This document shows positions 9,415-17,484 of a stretch of DNA of 64,000 nucleotides, one piece after another. Made by a program: the position numbers and the translations under genes. Each line of letters starts with the position of its first letter. Position 1 is the first letter of the stretch. Source of the stretch: Streptomyces fulvoviolaceus (GTDB lineage: Bacteria; Actinomycetota; Actinomycetes; Streptomycetales; Streptomycetaceae); contig NZ_JOEY01000027.1 in assembly GCF_000718165.1 (NCBI RefSeq), forward strand, positions 62,001 to 126,000, given 5' to 3'. The notes beneath the pieces are model-generated. The model worked only from the letters and a program-made list of their open reading frames with translations. It had not been told where the DNA came from and searched no databases.

Positions 9415-9666
9415 GGGGCACCTCCTTCGGCGTTGCCGTCCTGTGTACTGCGTACCTGGTACTGCTTACTGATCGTATCCACGCGCCGCTCGATCGGCTG
9501 GTTCCCCCTGTCGGACCGGTCGACAGGTGTCGACGACTCCGAAGTTCCCTGTGGAGCTCCCCTTCGAACTCCTCTGTCAAGGATCGTAGAGGCGGCCGCA
9601 GACCAGTGTCCCGCACCTGACTGTGGAGCCCGACCTGCTCCGGGGGAGACGGGGGCTACCGGTACG
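9415..9666 (-). promoter_or_regulatory. upstream region of fhaA operon, candidate promoters
   Basis: On the minus strand this 252-nt stretch carries a TACGAT -10-like hexamer (9477-9472), which would start a transcript roughly 50 nt before fhaA. A perfect TTGACA (9580-9575) lies further upstream without a clear partner -10. No gene is visible. Assignment is by motif only. Confidence 0.35.
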
Positions 9667-9668
9667 AG

Positions 9669-9700
9669 GTTGATACGTGAACCGTTACACGTTGATACGT
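9669..9700. repeat. direct repeat GTTGATACGT, two copies 22 bp apart
   Basis: Identical decamers at 9669-9678 and 9691-9700, two helical turns apart, flank GAACCGTTACAC. They lie between the divergent fhaA operon and tRNA-Leu gene. The face-matched spacing suggests a regulator binding site, but no known consensus is recognised. Confidence 0.45.
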
Positions 9701-9866
9701 AGCCGAGGGCGCCCCGGGTTGGTCGGTCGCCGGCGGGAGCTGACGAACCCGCTGGTGGGCGGCTGCCCAGGGATAAGGGATGTGAATCCACCCTCTCCGG
9801 CGTGCTAATGTTCTCGGTGTCGGAAGGCCCCGGACCACGCGGAACGGAGCCCAGGACACACCCAAT

Positions 9867-9953
9867 GCGCGGGTGGCGGAATAGGCAGACGCGCTGGATT
9901 CAGGTTCCAGTGCCCGCAAGGGCGTGGGGGTTCAACTCCCCCCTCGCGCACCA
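9867..9953 (+). tRNA. tRNA-Leu (anticodon CAG)
   Basis: An 87-nt class II tRNA with encoded CCA (9951-9953). The acceptor arm GCGCGGG pairs with CTCGCGC with one G-U. The anticodon stem CTGGA/TCCAG holds loop TTCAGGT, giving anticodon CAG at 9901-9903. A long variable arm (TGCCCGCAAGGGCG) marks it as Leu/Ser type. The T arm is GGGGG-TTCAACT-CCCCC. A TAATGT hexamer at 9806-9811 is a possible -10. It reads CUG, the main Leu codon in Streptomyces. Confidence 0.95.
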
Positions 9954-9955
9954 TA

Positions 9956-9995
9956 CGAGACGGTCGTCATCGTGAACACGATGGCGGCCGTCTCG
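9956..9995 (+). terminator. terminator after tRNA-Leu
   Basis: Arms 9956-9974 and 9977-9995 form a 19-bp stem with two G-T wobbles and a two-base apex, followed by CTTTGTTG. It starts 3 nt after the tRNA CCA end. Confidence 0.8.
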
Positions 9996-10276
9996 CTTTG
10001 TTGTGCCCGCGGGCAGGTGGGGCGCCGGGTGTGAGCTCTTTCTCACGTGAGCCCGGTCACCGGCGGGGGCGGGCGGGGCGGCGGTGGCATCGTGCTGCAC
10101 CCTGTCCGGTCCCTGTGGGCGGGTGTCGGCACCCTGCCGGTGTGGCTCCCTGCATTGCATTTCCGTGGTGGGGAGCGGAAATGCTCGGCAGGAATTCAGT
10201 TGTCGGTCGGGCAGGGAGAACCGGTCGGCGAAGCGGGATGAATTTCTGTTTCTGATTTCCGAGAGGGAATTACTTA

Positions 10277-10432
10277 ATGAGCGTTTTCGGTCGCCGCGTA
10301 GGACCCGATCCGGGGCTCGGAGCCCGTCGCGACGGCCGGCGTGGACGGGGTCGGCCCAGCTGGGGATGGCAGGTCCCCCTCCCGGTTCACCACGCGGTGC
10401 CGGGTTCCGACGAGGAGTTCGCGCCCGTGTGA
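10277..10432 (+). CDS. possible small protein, 51 residues, unknown
   Basis: I do not recognise this reading frame. It begins ATG at 10277 with GAGAGGG 9-10 nt upstream, in an AT-rich leader that is unusual for the region (10240-10280). It would encode a basic first half (GRRVGPDPG, ARRDGRRGRGR) and a C-terminal HHAVPGSDEEFAPV. The surrounding 9996-10822 holds no other supportable gene: longer open frames there have Arg/Pro/Ser-rich shadow composition. It could be a real small gene or chance. Confidence 0.3.
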   Translation: MSVFGRRVGPDPGLGARRDGRRGRGRPSWGWQVPLPVHHAVPGSDEEFAPV

Positions 10433-10822
10433 AACCTTCCTGAGGCGCTCCGGAAAATCTTCGGGCGGTGAGTCCCGAAGTCGCTCCGCAGGCGCTCGTG
10501 ACGCGTCGGGAAAAAACGAACTCCTGGAGCAGCGGAAGGAATTGGCCGAGGCGGATACGTTCCCGTATCGAGGAGCTCACACAGCGGTGCGAGGACCTTG
10601 CCGTACGGGGCGTGGCGATGCGCGGTGTCCGTCTCGACAGCGTTCACCTGCCCGCGGAAGATCGCGGTCACGAGGGCGGAGGTGTACGACCCGGCGGTCT
10701 GACGGGCCGACCTCCGGCTGAACCGAAGCCGGGCGCCGTACGGCTGTGGGCATGGGGCCGTAGACACATGTGCGCGGCGTCGGCCGGGACGGAGGAGGTG
10801 CCGACGGGCGCCGGTCAGGGGG
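10433..10822. other. 390-base stretch without a supportable gene
   Basis: No convincing coding region, RNA gene or strong terminator seen. Open frames on both strands here have the composition of noncoding high-GC DNA. It is the downstream flank of the ABC permease on the minus strand. Confidence 0.5.
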
Positions 10823-13318
10823 TCACTCCCGCAGGCCGGCCAGTTCCACCGGCCGGCGCCGCATGGCGAGGCCGGCCGGGGCGACGGAGGAGACCACGGC
10901 GAGCACCGCACAGGCACCGACGGCCGCGCCGAGCTCCGCCCACGGCATCTCCACCGGGCTCCACACCGACAGCAAGCCGAGCGCGCCCCACATGCCCAAC
11001 AGGTTGAGCCCGGCGACCAGGAGCCCGAGCACCCCGCCGACCGCGACGACCATCAGCGCCTCGGCGCCGACCAGCCGCAGCACCTGCCCCTGGGTGGCCC
11101 CGGCCAGCCGCAGCACGGCCAGGTCGCGGACCCGGTCGCAGGTCGCCATGACCATGGTGTTGGCCAGGGAGATGCCGGTGTAGAGCAGGGCGATGCCGAG
11201 GACCAGCAGGAAGCCGATGGGGGTCCCTCCGCTCGAGCGAAGCCGGGAGTGGGGGAGGGCGGTCCGGTTGGTCTCGGGGTAACTGGACTGTACCCACTGG
11301 GACTTGGTGAAGATCTCCCCGCCGGACGCGCTCACCGCGTTCCGCAGTCCGGCGGCCACCGCCGCGGAGTCGGCGCCGTCGGCGAGGGCGACGTCCACGC
11401 GGTCGACGCTCGCGCCGGGGGCGTTGGCCGGGGTGACGTAGACGCCGTTGTCGCCGGTGCCGGTGGTCATGACCGCGGCGATCCGCAGCGACTTCTTCGT
11501 GCCGTCGCCGAGCCAGACGTCCACGGTCTGTCCGACGGTGTGCTTCTCCCACTCCTCGTTGACGATGACCGACCCGTCGTCGAGGTCGCTCACCTTCCCG
11601 GCGGCCAGCGGCAGACGGACGGTCTCGGCGAGCGGGCCGGCCTCGGCGGCGCGGGCCTCGGACTTGATGAGGGCCACGCCCTCCTCCAGGACGTAGACGG
11701 CGCTCGACGAGGTCGCCGACACCTCGGCACCCTGCACCGCGCGCAGCTTCTCCACCGTCGCCGCGTCGAAGCCCGCGTCCCCGGCCGGGGTGACGACGAA
11801 GGCGGCGGCGGTCTGCTCGCGCGTCTCGGTGGCCTTGGCCTCGTTCAGCGTGGCGGTGGCGCCCAGCAGCGAGCCCGTGAGGGCGACCGTCACGAGGACG
11901 GGCGCCGCGATGGCAGCCGTACGACGGATGCCCGCGGCCGCGTTCTCGCGCACCAGCATCCCGCCCGCGCCCGGCAGTTGGGCCGGCAGCCAGGCGATCA
12001 GCCGGGTCAGCGGGCGCACCAGGACCGGCGCGAGCAGCGCGATCGCGGTGATCAGCAGCATCGGGCGGCTGACATAGGTCTTGCGGTGCAGCAGCTCGCC
12101 CGGGTCGGTCACCAGGGTCAGGCCCAGCGTCACCGCGGCGGTCAGCAGCAGGCCCGCCCCGAACAGTCGGCGGCCCCACGTCATCGCCTTGGTGTCCACG
12201 GACGCCTCGCGCAGCGCCTGGGTGGGACCGGTGCGGCCGGCCCGCCAGGACGCGGCGATCACCCCGAGCAGCGCGACGAGCAGTCCGGTCCAGAAGGCCA
12301 TGTGGTACGGCCAGGTGAAGTCCCCGATGGTGAACCAGCTCGGCGCCAGCTCCCCGTCGACCACCCACTCGGCGAGCCGCGGGGCGCCGTACGCGCCGAG
12401 CACGCAGCCGGCCGCCGAGGCGAGCACGCCGACCAGCAGCGCCTCCGCGCACACCATCCGCCGGATCTGGCCCGGCGTGGCCCCCGCGGTGCGCAGCAGA
12501 CCGAACTCCCGGCGCCGCTGGGCGACCGCGAAGGCGAAGGTGGACGCCACCACGAACACCGACACGAAGGCGGTGACCCCGCCGGCGGTGCCGAACATGG
12601 CGTTCATCGCGGTGAGCGCTTCGCTGTCGCGGTCCGGGTCGGCGTCCGCGAGGCGGCGCTCGGTGCCGGTGAGCACCTGGGCGGTGTCGCCCACCGCGCT
12701 TCTGACCGCCGTGGCATCCGCGTCCACCACCACCAGCTGCGTGCTCACCGGCGAGAGTTCGGCCGCCCGCGCGTCGGTGTAGAAGACGGCGTCCTCGAAG
12801 CCGCGCGGGGCGGCGGTGCCGACGGTGCCGACGACCGTCACGGTGCCGTGGTCGGTGCGCACCTGCTGACCGGTCCGGGCCCAGTCGCCGGTGACGACTT
12901 CGGTGGCCGCTCCGGGCGCTCGTCCGGCCGTGATCTCGTACGGCGTGAACGCGGCCGTGGACCAGGGGTGGCCCACCAGGTCGCCGGGCCCGCCCTCGGC
13001 GCGTACGGCGAAGGACCGGTCCGCGACGACGGTGCCGAGCTCCTTCAGCTTCGCCACGGTCTGCGCGGGCACCGCGCGCGGGTGGGCGAGCTTGTGGGTG
13101 CGGTCGCCGATCGGGGTCGGCACGGACAGGGTGTCCTGCCCGCGGACGACGACCGGCGCCGCGGCGAAGCGCTCCGGCTGCCGCTCGGGCGCGTCCAGCG
13201 AGGAGGCGAGGGCCAGCCCCATCACGACGAGCAGGGCGACGCCCAGCGAGAGCGCGACGAAGCTGCCGACGAAGGTGACCCAGCGGGTGCGCAGGGTACG
13301 AAGGGTGATGCTCAGCAC
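10823..13318 (-). CDS. FtsX-type ABC transporter permease, large two-module form
   Basis: An 831-residue permease with two FtsX/MacB modules. The N-terminal helix is at about 15-38, followed by an extracellular domain. Three-helix blocks (about 250-350), a second extracellular domain and a final three-helix block (about 705-825) follow. Such proteins pair with a LolD-like ATPase to export or sense envelope compounds such as peptides or lipids. The GTG at 13318 overlaps the ATPase stop by 7 nt. The peptide PHSRLRSSGGTP just before the last helix block comes from an inserted palindromic repeat (11219-11258). A DesK-type sensor pair lies beyond the ATPase, so drug or envelope-stress response is plausible. 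Substrate unknown. Confidence 0.9.
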   Translation of the reverse strand: MLSITLRTLRTRWVTFVGSFVALSLGVALLVVMGLALASSLDAPERQPERFAAAPVVVRGQDTLSVPTPIGDRTHKLAHPRAVPAQTVAKLKELGTVVADRSFAVRAEGGPGDLVGHPWSTAAFTPYEITAGRAPGAATEVVTGDWARTGQQVRTDHGTVTVVGTVGTAAPRGFEDAVFYTDARAAELSPVSTQLVVVDADATAVRSAVGDTAQVLTGTERRLADADPDRDSEALTAMNAMFGTAGGVTAFVSVFVVASTFAFAVAQRRREFGLLRTAGATPGQIRRMVCAEALLVGVLASAAGCVLGAYGAPRLAEWVVDGELAPSWFTIGDFTWPYHMAFWTGLLVALLGVIAASWRAGRTGPTQALREASVDTKAMTWGRRLFGAGLLLTAAVTLGLTLVTDPGELLHRKTYVSRPMLLITAIALLAPVLVRPLTRLIAWLPAQLPGAGGMLVRENAAAGIRRTAAIAAPVLVTVALTGSLLGATATLNEAKATETREQTAAAFVVTPAGDAGFDAATVEKLRAVQGAEVSATSSSAVYVLEEGVALIKSEARAAEAGPLAETVRLPLAAGKVSDLDDGSVIVNEEWEKHTVGQTVDVWLGDGTKKSLRIAAVMTTGTGDNGVYVTPANAPGASVDRVDVALADGADSAAVAAGLRNAVSASGGEIFTKSQWVQSSYPETNRTALPHSRLRSSGGTPIGFLLVLGIALLYTGISLANTMVMATCDRVRDLAVLRLAGATQGQVLRLVGAEALMVVAVGGVLGLLVAGLNLLGMWGALGLLSVWSPVEMPWAELGAAVGACAVLAVVSSVAPAGLAMRRRPVELAGLRE
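11219..11258. repeat. short palindromic repeat inserted in frame in permease gene
   Basis: A GC-rich element with CTCGAGCGAAGC at its core and flanking arms GGGGTCCCTCC / GGGAGTGGGGGAGGG. On the gene strand it reads ctcccccactcccggcttcg and continues to the acccc end. From memory, near-identical elements are scattered in many Streptomyces genomes, usually between genes. Here it sits inside a coding sequence, in frame, adding about 13 residues to an extracellular loop. Confidence 0.6.
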
Positions 13319-14145
13319 GGGGTGGCCTCCGAGTTGCTCAGGAGGGCGGAGTCCGAGGTGGTCAGGAGGGGGGCTGCCGGGGCGGTCAGGAGGGCCGATT
13401 CCGAGGCGGGCGGTACCGCAGCCTCCAGCTTGGTCATGCGGGCGGCGATGTCGTCGGCGCCGGCCCCGGCCAGCTCGCCGTTGACGCGGCCGTCGACGAG
13501 GAAGACGACGCGGTCGGCGTAGGAGGCGGCCACCGGGTCGTGGGTGACCATGATGATCGTCTGGCCCTCACGGTCGACCATGCCGCGCAGCAGGGTTAGC
13601 ACCTCACGGCTGGTCTGCGAGTCCAGGGCACCGGTCGGCTCGTCGCCGAAGAGGACCTCGGGGCGGGTGACCAGGGCGCGGGCCAGGGCGACGCGCTGCT
13701 GCTGCCCGCCGGACATCTCCGTCGGCCGGTGCCGGGCACGGTCGCCGAGCCCGACCTGCCGGAGCACCTCACGGACCTGGGCCTTCGGGACGCGCCGGCC
13801 GGCCAGGCGCAGCGGCAGGGAGACGTTCTGCTCGGCGGTCAGCGACGGCAGCAGGTTGAACGCCTGGAAGACGAACCCGATGCGCTCCCGGCGCAGCAGG
13901 GTCAGCTTGGTCTCGCTGAGCCTGGTCAGCTCGGTGCCGCCCACCGCGACCGAGCCCGAGGTGGGGCGGTCCAGGCCCGCGGCACACTGCAGCAGGGTCG
14001 ACTTGCCGGAGCCGGAGGGGCCCATGACGGCGGTGAAGGTGCCGCGCGGGAAGGAGAGGGAGACCTGGTCGAGCGCCGTCACGGCGCTGTCGTCCGACCC
14101 GTACCTCCTGCTGACGGAACGCAACTGGATGGCGTCGTTGTTCAT
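13312..14145 (-). CDS. ABC transporter ATP-binding protein (LolD/MacB type)
   Basis: A 277-residue ATPase. Walker A GPSGSGKST, Q-loop VFQAFNLLP, signature MSGGQQQRVALARAL, Walker B EVLFGDEPTGALD and the switch His in MVTHD are all intact. The C-terminal 45 residues are an Ala/Ser/Leu-rich extension beyond the usual fold. Start ATG 14145 has AAGTGGGGA upstream; an upstream in-frame GTG would add 29 residues with poor composition. It overlaps the permease start by 7 nt, so the pair forms one transporter. Confidence 0.93.
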   Translation of the reverse strand: MNNDAIQLRSVSRRYGSDDSAVTALDQVSLSFPRGTFTAVMGPSGSGKSTLLQCAAGLDRPTSGSVAVGGTELTRLSETKLTLLRRERIGFVFQAFNLLPSLTAEQNVSLPLRLAGRRVPKAQVREVLRQVGLGDRARHRPTEMSGGQQQRVALARALVTRPEVLFGDEPTGALDSQTSREVLTLLRGMVDREGQTIIMVTHDPVAASYADRVVFLVDGRVNGELAGAGADDIAARMTKLEAAVPPASESALLTAPAAPLLTTSDSALLSNSEATPC

Positions 14146-14257
14146 GTGTCCCCACTTCGTTCGGTGTCTGTCCTCCCGCGCACCTGGGCGGGACAGGGCA
14201 TCGGGGCATCGAGGGTTCGGGGGTTTGGGCATCGGGCATCGGGCTGTGCGGGGTCTG

Positions 14258-14578
14258 TCACCCGGGCCCGGTGGGCCCGATGACGTAGCCGACGAACACC
14301 GCGCCCGCGCCCCGCCGTTCGATCGGACCGAGGGCCCGCTCGGTGTACCTGCGCCCGCCCGCCCGGGCCTGCGGCGGGGTCAGGATCCGGGACTTCCGGT
14401 ACCGGCCGACGGCGTAGCCGGCCAGGTTGCCCAGGGCCGCGCCGGTCGATGCGGTCAGCAGCACCGCGCCGGTCGATGCGGTCAGCAGCAGCACGCCGGT
14501 CAATGCCGTCAGCAGCACCGCGGCGAGAATGCCGGTGCCGCCGTGCGCTGCCATCTGCTCCGCCGGCCAAGCCGTCAT
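14258..14578 (-). pseudogene. DedA-like (VTT domain) fragment with internal triplication
   Basis: A 106-residue frame starting ATG 14578. The part GNLAGYAVGRY...ERRGAGAVFVGYVIG resembles the core of DedA/SNARE-associated membrane proteins (G-N/D-x-x-GY-x-x-GR, then a G-x-AVFVGRF-like stretch). The protein stops where the family normally continues into RxxxP and more helices, and the expected Arg of GRF is Tyr. The N-terminal hydrophobic part is made of three 9-residue repeats from a 27-bp DNA triplication. I read it as a decayed fragment; a short membrane protein is the alternative. Confidence 0.45.
14441..14521. repeat. 27-bp tandem repeat, three units
   Basis: Units begin at 14441, 14468 and 14495 with GCCGGTC[GA]ATGC[GC]GTCAGCAG. 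Units 1 and 2 are almost identical and unit 3 has a few changes. A unit length divisible by 3 keeps the frame of the DedA-like fragment. Confidence 0.85.
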
Positions 14579-14955
14579 CCGGGGTGCCGCCTCTCTCGTC
14601 TTCTCGATGCCTCCACGAAACCGTGCGGAGCCACTCGGACGCAGTGCGGCAGAACCGAGACTCGGGGTAGGGCCAGGCATACCCACGGGGCTCGTCTCAG
14701 CCTGCCTGGACCGGCCAACCGGGCCGTACGACAGTGGAGTTACGACAGTGGAGTTGGGCTTCACCCGGTGAGGCGCCCGTGACCCGTCGTAGGGCGGCCG
14801 GGACCGTCGTACGGCCGACTCGGCGGCACCCCGCCCACCGGCCCGTACCCCGCCTCCCACCTGGCCGGATCGTGGCCCGCGCGCCCCCGGGGGTATGGCC
14901 GGCCCTACCCTCCGTCCGCCCCCTGGACCCATGGCCCCGCCCCCCGCCGCCCTTC

Positions 14956-14961
14956 TACCGT
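14956..14961 (+). promoter_or_regulatory. -10 element TACCGT for leaderless histidine kinase mRNA
   Basis: TACCGT ends exactly 7 nt before the ATG at 14969, the spacing expected when transcription starts at the A of the start codon. There is no ribosome-binding site before this ATG. It supports 14969 over the in-frame GTG at 14960, which falls inside the hexamer. Confidence 0.5.
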
Positions 14962-14968
14962 GATCCCC

Positions 14969-16267
14969 ATGCACCCTCGGAATGTGTGGCAGGCCATGTC
15001 CCGGCCGGGCTTCCTGCTGTCGGCGTGGCCGTGGCGCTCGGTCGGCTATCTGCTGACCGGTGTGGTCTGCGGTGTCCTCGCCCTGGTGGGGATCGTGACG
15101 CTGGCCGCGGTCGGCGGCGCCCTGGCCATCGTGCTCGTGGGGCTGCCGCTGCTCGTCGTCCTCGCGCTGGCCGGCCTCCCGGTCGCCCGGGTGGAGCGGC
15201 GCAGGCTGCGGCTGGTCGACCTGGACCCGGCCCCCGACCCGCAGCGGCTGCCCGCCACCGAGGGCCTGTGGGTCTGGCTCATGACCCGGCTGCGGGAGCA
15301 GGCGACCTGGCGCGAACTCGGGTACGCCCTGCTGTTCGCCGGCCTGCTCTGGCCGGCCGACGCCCTCGTGGTCACCGTCGCCCTGCTCTTCCCGGTGTCC
15401 ATGGCCGCCACTCCGCTGCTCATGGCCACCGTCGGCGGGGGCGAGGAGACGAAGGTGCTCAAGCAGTGGACGGTCACCACCTGGCCGACGGCGTTCGGGG
15501 TCGCCGTCCTCGGGCTGCTGCTGCTGGCCCTCGGCGCCTATGTCCTCGGCGTCGCGGCCGGCGCCCGCGCCGAACTGACCCGCCTGCTGATCGCCGACCG
15601 GGACGCCGAACTCGGCGCCAGGGTCGTCGAACTGAGCCGTTCCCGCGTGCGGTTGGTGGACGCCTTCGAGGCGGAACGCCGGCGCATCGAGCGCGACCTG
15701 CACGACGGTGCCCAACAGCGCCTGGTCGCCCTGACGATGACGCTGGGCCTGGCCCGCCTCGACGTCCCGCCCGGACCGCTCGCCGATCAGCTCGCCAAGG
15801 CCCACGACGAGGCGGGCAAGGCGCTCGCGGAGCTGCGCGAGCTCATCCACGGCATCCACCCCAAGGTCCTCGCGGACTACGGCCTGACCGCCGCCGTCGC
15901 CGACGCCGCGGACCGGTCCGTGGTCCCGGTCGACGTCGAACTGGCGGTGCCGGGGCGGCTGGAGCAGGCGGTGGAGGCGGCCGCGTACTTCGTCGTCTGC
16001 GAGGCCCTCGCCAACATCGCCAAGCACAGCGGCGCACAGCGCGCCGAGGTGCGGGGCGGGCACGCGGGCGGACGGCTGCTGCTCGAGGTGCGGGACGACG
16101 GCCGCGGCGGCGCCGACGCCTCGGCGGGCAGCGGACTGACCGGACTCGCGGACCGGGTGTCGGTCCTGGATGGCAAACTCGCCCTGTCCAGTCCGCCGGG
16201 CGGACCGACCCTGCTGCGTGTGGAGTTTCCTTGCGAGTTGACCGAGGCGGCCGATCGCTCCGCGTAG
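14969..16267 (+). CDS. sensor histidine kinase (DesK/LiaS type)
   Basis: A 432-residue membrane kinase. About four to five helices and a sensor domain without a large external loop occupy the first 210 residues. The HisKA_3 dimerisation segment has phosphoacceptor His in RRRIERDLHDGAQQRLVAL. The HATPase domain has N-box EALANIAKHS, G1 VRDDGRGGA and G2 GSGLTGLADRV. The response regulator gene begins inside its 3' end (37-nt overlap). The divergent ABC exporter suggests this pair controls it, which is an inference from position. Confidence 0.92.
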   Translation: MHPRNVWQAMSRPGFLLSAWPWRSVGYLLTGVVCGVLALVGIVTLAAVGGALAIVLVGLPLLVVLALAGLPVARVERRRLRLVDLDPAPDPQRLPATEGLWVWLMTRLREQATWRELGYALLFAGLLWPADALVVTVALLFPVSMAATPLLMATVGGGEETKVLKQWTVTTWPTAFGVAVLGLLLLALGAYVLGVAAGARAELTRLLIADRDAELGARVVELSRSRVRLVDAFEAERRRIERDLHDGAQQRLVALTMTLGLARLDVPPGPLADQLAKAHDEAGKALAELRELIHGIHPKVLADYGLTAAVADAADRSVVPVDVELAVPGRLEQAVEAAAYFVVCEALANIAKHSGAQRAEVRGGHAGGRLLLEVRDDGRGGADASAGSGLTGLADRVSVLDGKLALSSPPGGPTLLRVEFPCELTEAADRSA

Positions 16268-16899
16268 TACTGGCCGAGGACAGCGTGCTGCTGCGCGAGG
16301 GCCTCATCGGCCTGCTCGGCCGCTGCGGCCACGAGGTCGTCGCGGCCGTCGGCGACGCCGAGGCGCTGATCGCCGCCGCCGAGGAGCACACCCCCGACAT
16401 CGTCGTCACCGACGTCCGTATGCCGCCCGGTTTCCAGGACGAGGGCCTGCACGCCGCGGTCCGCCTCCGCGAGACCCGTCCCGGCCTGCCGGTGCTGGTC
16501 CTCAGTCAGTACGTGCAGCGGGCGTACGCCTCCGAACTCCTCGACTCCGGCGACGGCACCGGCGTCGGCTACCTCCTCAAGGACCGGGTCGGGCAGGTCG
16601 AGGAGTTCGTCGACGCGCTGTGCGAGGTCGCGGGCGGCGGCACGGTCGTGGACCCCGAGGTCGTACGACAGCTGCTGCGCCGCCGCCGGGACCCGCTGGA
16701 GCGGCTCACCCCGCGCGAGCGGGAGGTCCTCGCACTGATCGCGCAGGGCAGGTCCAACGGGGCGATCGCCCGTGAACTCGTCGTCTCCGAGGCGGCGGTC
16801 GGCAAGCACATCGGGGGGATCCTGACGAAGCTGGACCTGCCGCCGGCGGACGAGACGCACCGGCGGGTGCTGGCGGTGTTGGCGTATTTGCGGGCGTGA
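16231..16899 (+). CDS. NarL/LuxR-type response regulator
   Basis: A 222-residue regulator: receiver domain (about residues 9-130) with acidic AED, phosphoacceptor Asp in VVTDVRMPP and Lys in LLKDRV, then a C-terminal LuxR HTH (LTPREREVLALIAQGRSNGA...VGKHIGGILTKL). The TTG start at 16231 is chosen because GGAG lies 5 nt upstream and no ATG or GTG exists before the receiver fold in this frame. It overlaps the kinase gene by 37 nt, so the two are translated together. Confidence 0.92.
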   Translation: MRVDRGGRSLRVVLAEDSVLLREGLIGLLGRCGHEVVAAVGDAEALIAAAEEHTPDIVVTDVRMPPGFQDEGLHAAVRLRETRPGLPVLVLSQYVQRAYASELLDSGDGTGVGYLLKDRVGQVEEFVDALCEVAGGGTVVDPEVVRQLLRRRRDPLERLTPREREVLALIAQGRSNGAIARELVVSEAAVGKHIGGILTKLDLPPADETHRRVLAVLAYLRA

Positions 16900-16922
16900 G
16901 GGGGTGGGGGCCGGGGGGCTTC

Positions 16923-16984
16923 GTGGCCCGGTGGCCCGGTGGCCCGGTGGCCCGGTGGCCGGTGGCCGGTGGCCGGTGGCCCGT
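16923..16984. repeat. GTGGCC(C)G tandem repeat
   Basis: Four GTGGCCCG octamers (from 16923) run into three GTGGCCG heptamers and another octamer. It lies just after the response regulator stop, in a 230-nt stretch with no gene. A likely replication-slippage tract and a candidate hypervariable locus. Confidence 0.85.
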
Positions 16985-17129
16985 TGGCCGGGAAGCATCT
17001 CCCGATATAGGTGTGGCATGCGTACGGCTTAGCGCCGACGTGAACTGTGGGCCGCGCCCGGCGACTCCCGCCGGGCGCCCCGTGCCCCGGTGAATCCTTC
17101 CGGGGCACCTGTGCCGGGAGGTAAGGCCC

Positions 17130-17373
17130 GTGCGCCGTCGCCTCACCGTCTCGCTGCTCGCCGCCCCCTGCTCCCTGCCTCCTGTTCACCGCTGCGCTCG
17201 CCGTGCTCACCAGCTGGACCCAGACCGGCACGTTCGACGCCAACAAGGCCCGCCTGGACACCGCGTTCCACGCCGGCCTCCAGCGCGTCCGCGCGACCTG
17301 CTCGGGCCTGAAGAAGGCCTCGTGCAACGCGACGGTGTGGACGTACTACCAGGCTGTGGACAAGCTGGGCTGA
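17130..17373 (+). pseudogene. small secreted protein gene with a +1 frameshift
   Basis: The GTG at 17130 has an excellent GGAGG 8 nt upstream and begins a signal peptide (MRRRLTVSLLAAPCSL). That frame then becomes Arg/Pro-rich noise. The neighbouring frame continues smoothly: LLFTAALAVLTSWTQTGTFD, then a Cys-containing C-terminus VRATCSGLKKASCNATVWTYY and VDKLG, stop at 17371-17373. Removing one C at 17178/17179 (ctgcctcctg to ctgctcctg) fuses the two into an approximately 80-residue secreted protein with two cysteines. Either a real inactivating insertion or a sequencing error. Function unknown. Confidence 0.7.
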
Positions 17374-17383
17374 GTTGTCCACA
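17355..17383. promoter_or_regulatory. inverted pair of perfect DnaA boxes
   Basis: TGTGGACAA (17355-17363, minus-strand TTGTCCACA) and TTGTCCACA (17375-17383) face each other across 11 nt. Both match the Streptomyces DnaA box exactly. They span the 3' end of the frameshifted gene. Confidence 0.6.
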
Positions 17384-17484
17384 GGGTCTGACGCGTTTCG
17401 GCCACCGGCTGTACGGTCGGCACAAGTTGATGTTCGGGCCGACGGTCGGGCCGAGGTGCGGAATGGCGCGGGGAGGCGGTCGCA

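Noticed and set aside
9867..9953. tRNA-Leu as integration site
   Set aside because: No integrase, no duplicated tRNA 3' end and no element borders were seen nearby.
10041..10064. TTTCTCACGTGAGCCC as a second parS
   Set aside because: Only the central TCACGTGA is symmetric; flanking bases do not match parS.
10387..10917. 176-residue minus-strand frame in the gap after tRNA-Leu
   Set aside because: Arg/Pro/Ser-rich, no RBS or recognisable fold, and it overlaps the permease gene in another frame.
16923..16984. CRISPR or iteron array
   Set aside because: The 7-8 bp units have no spacers and look like a simple slippage tract.
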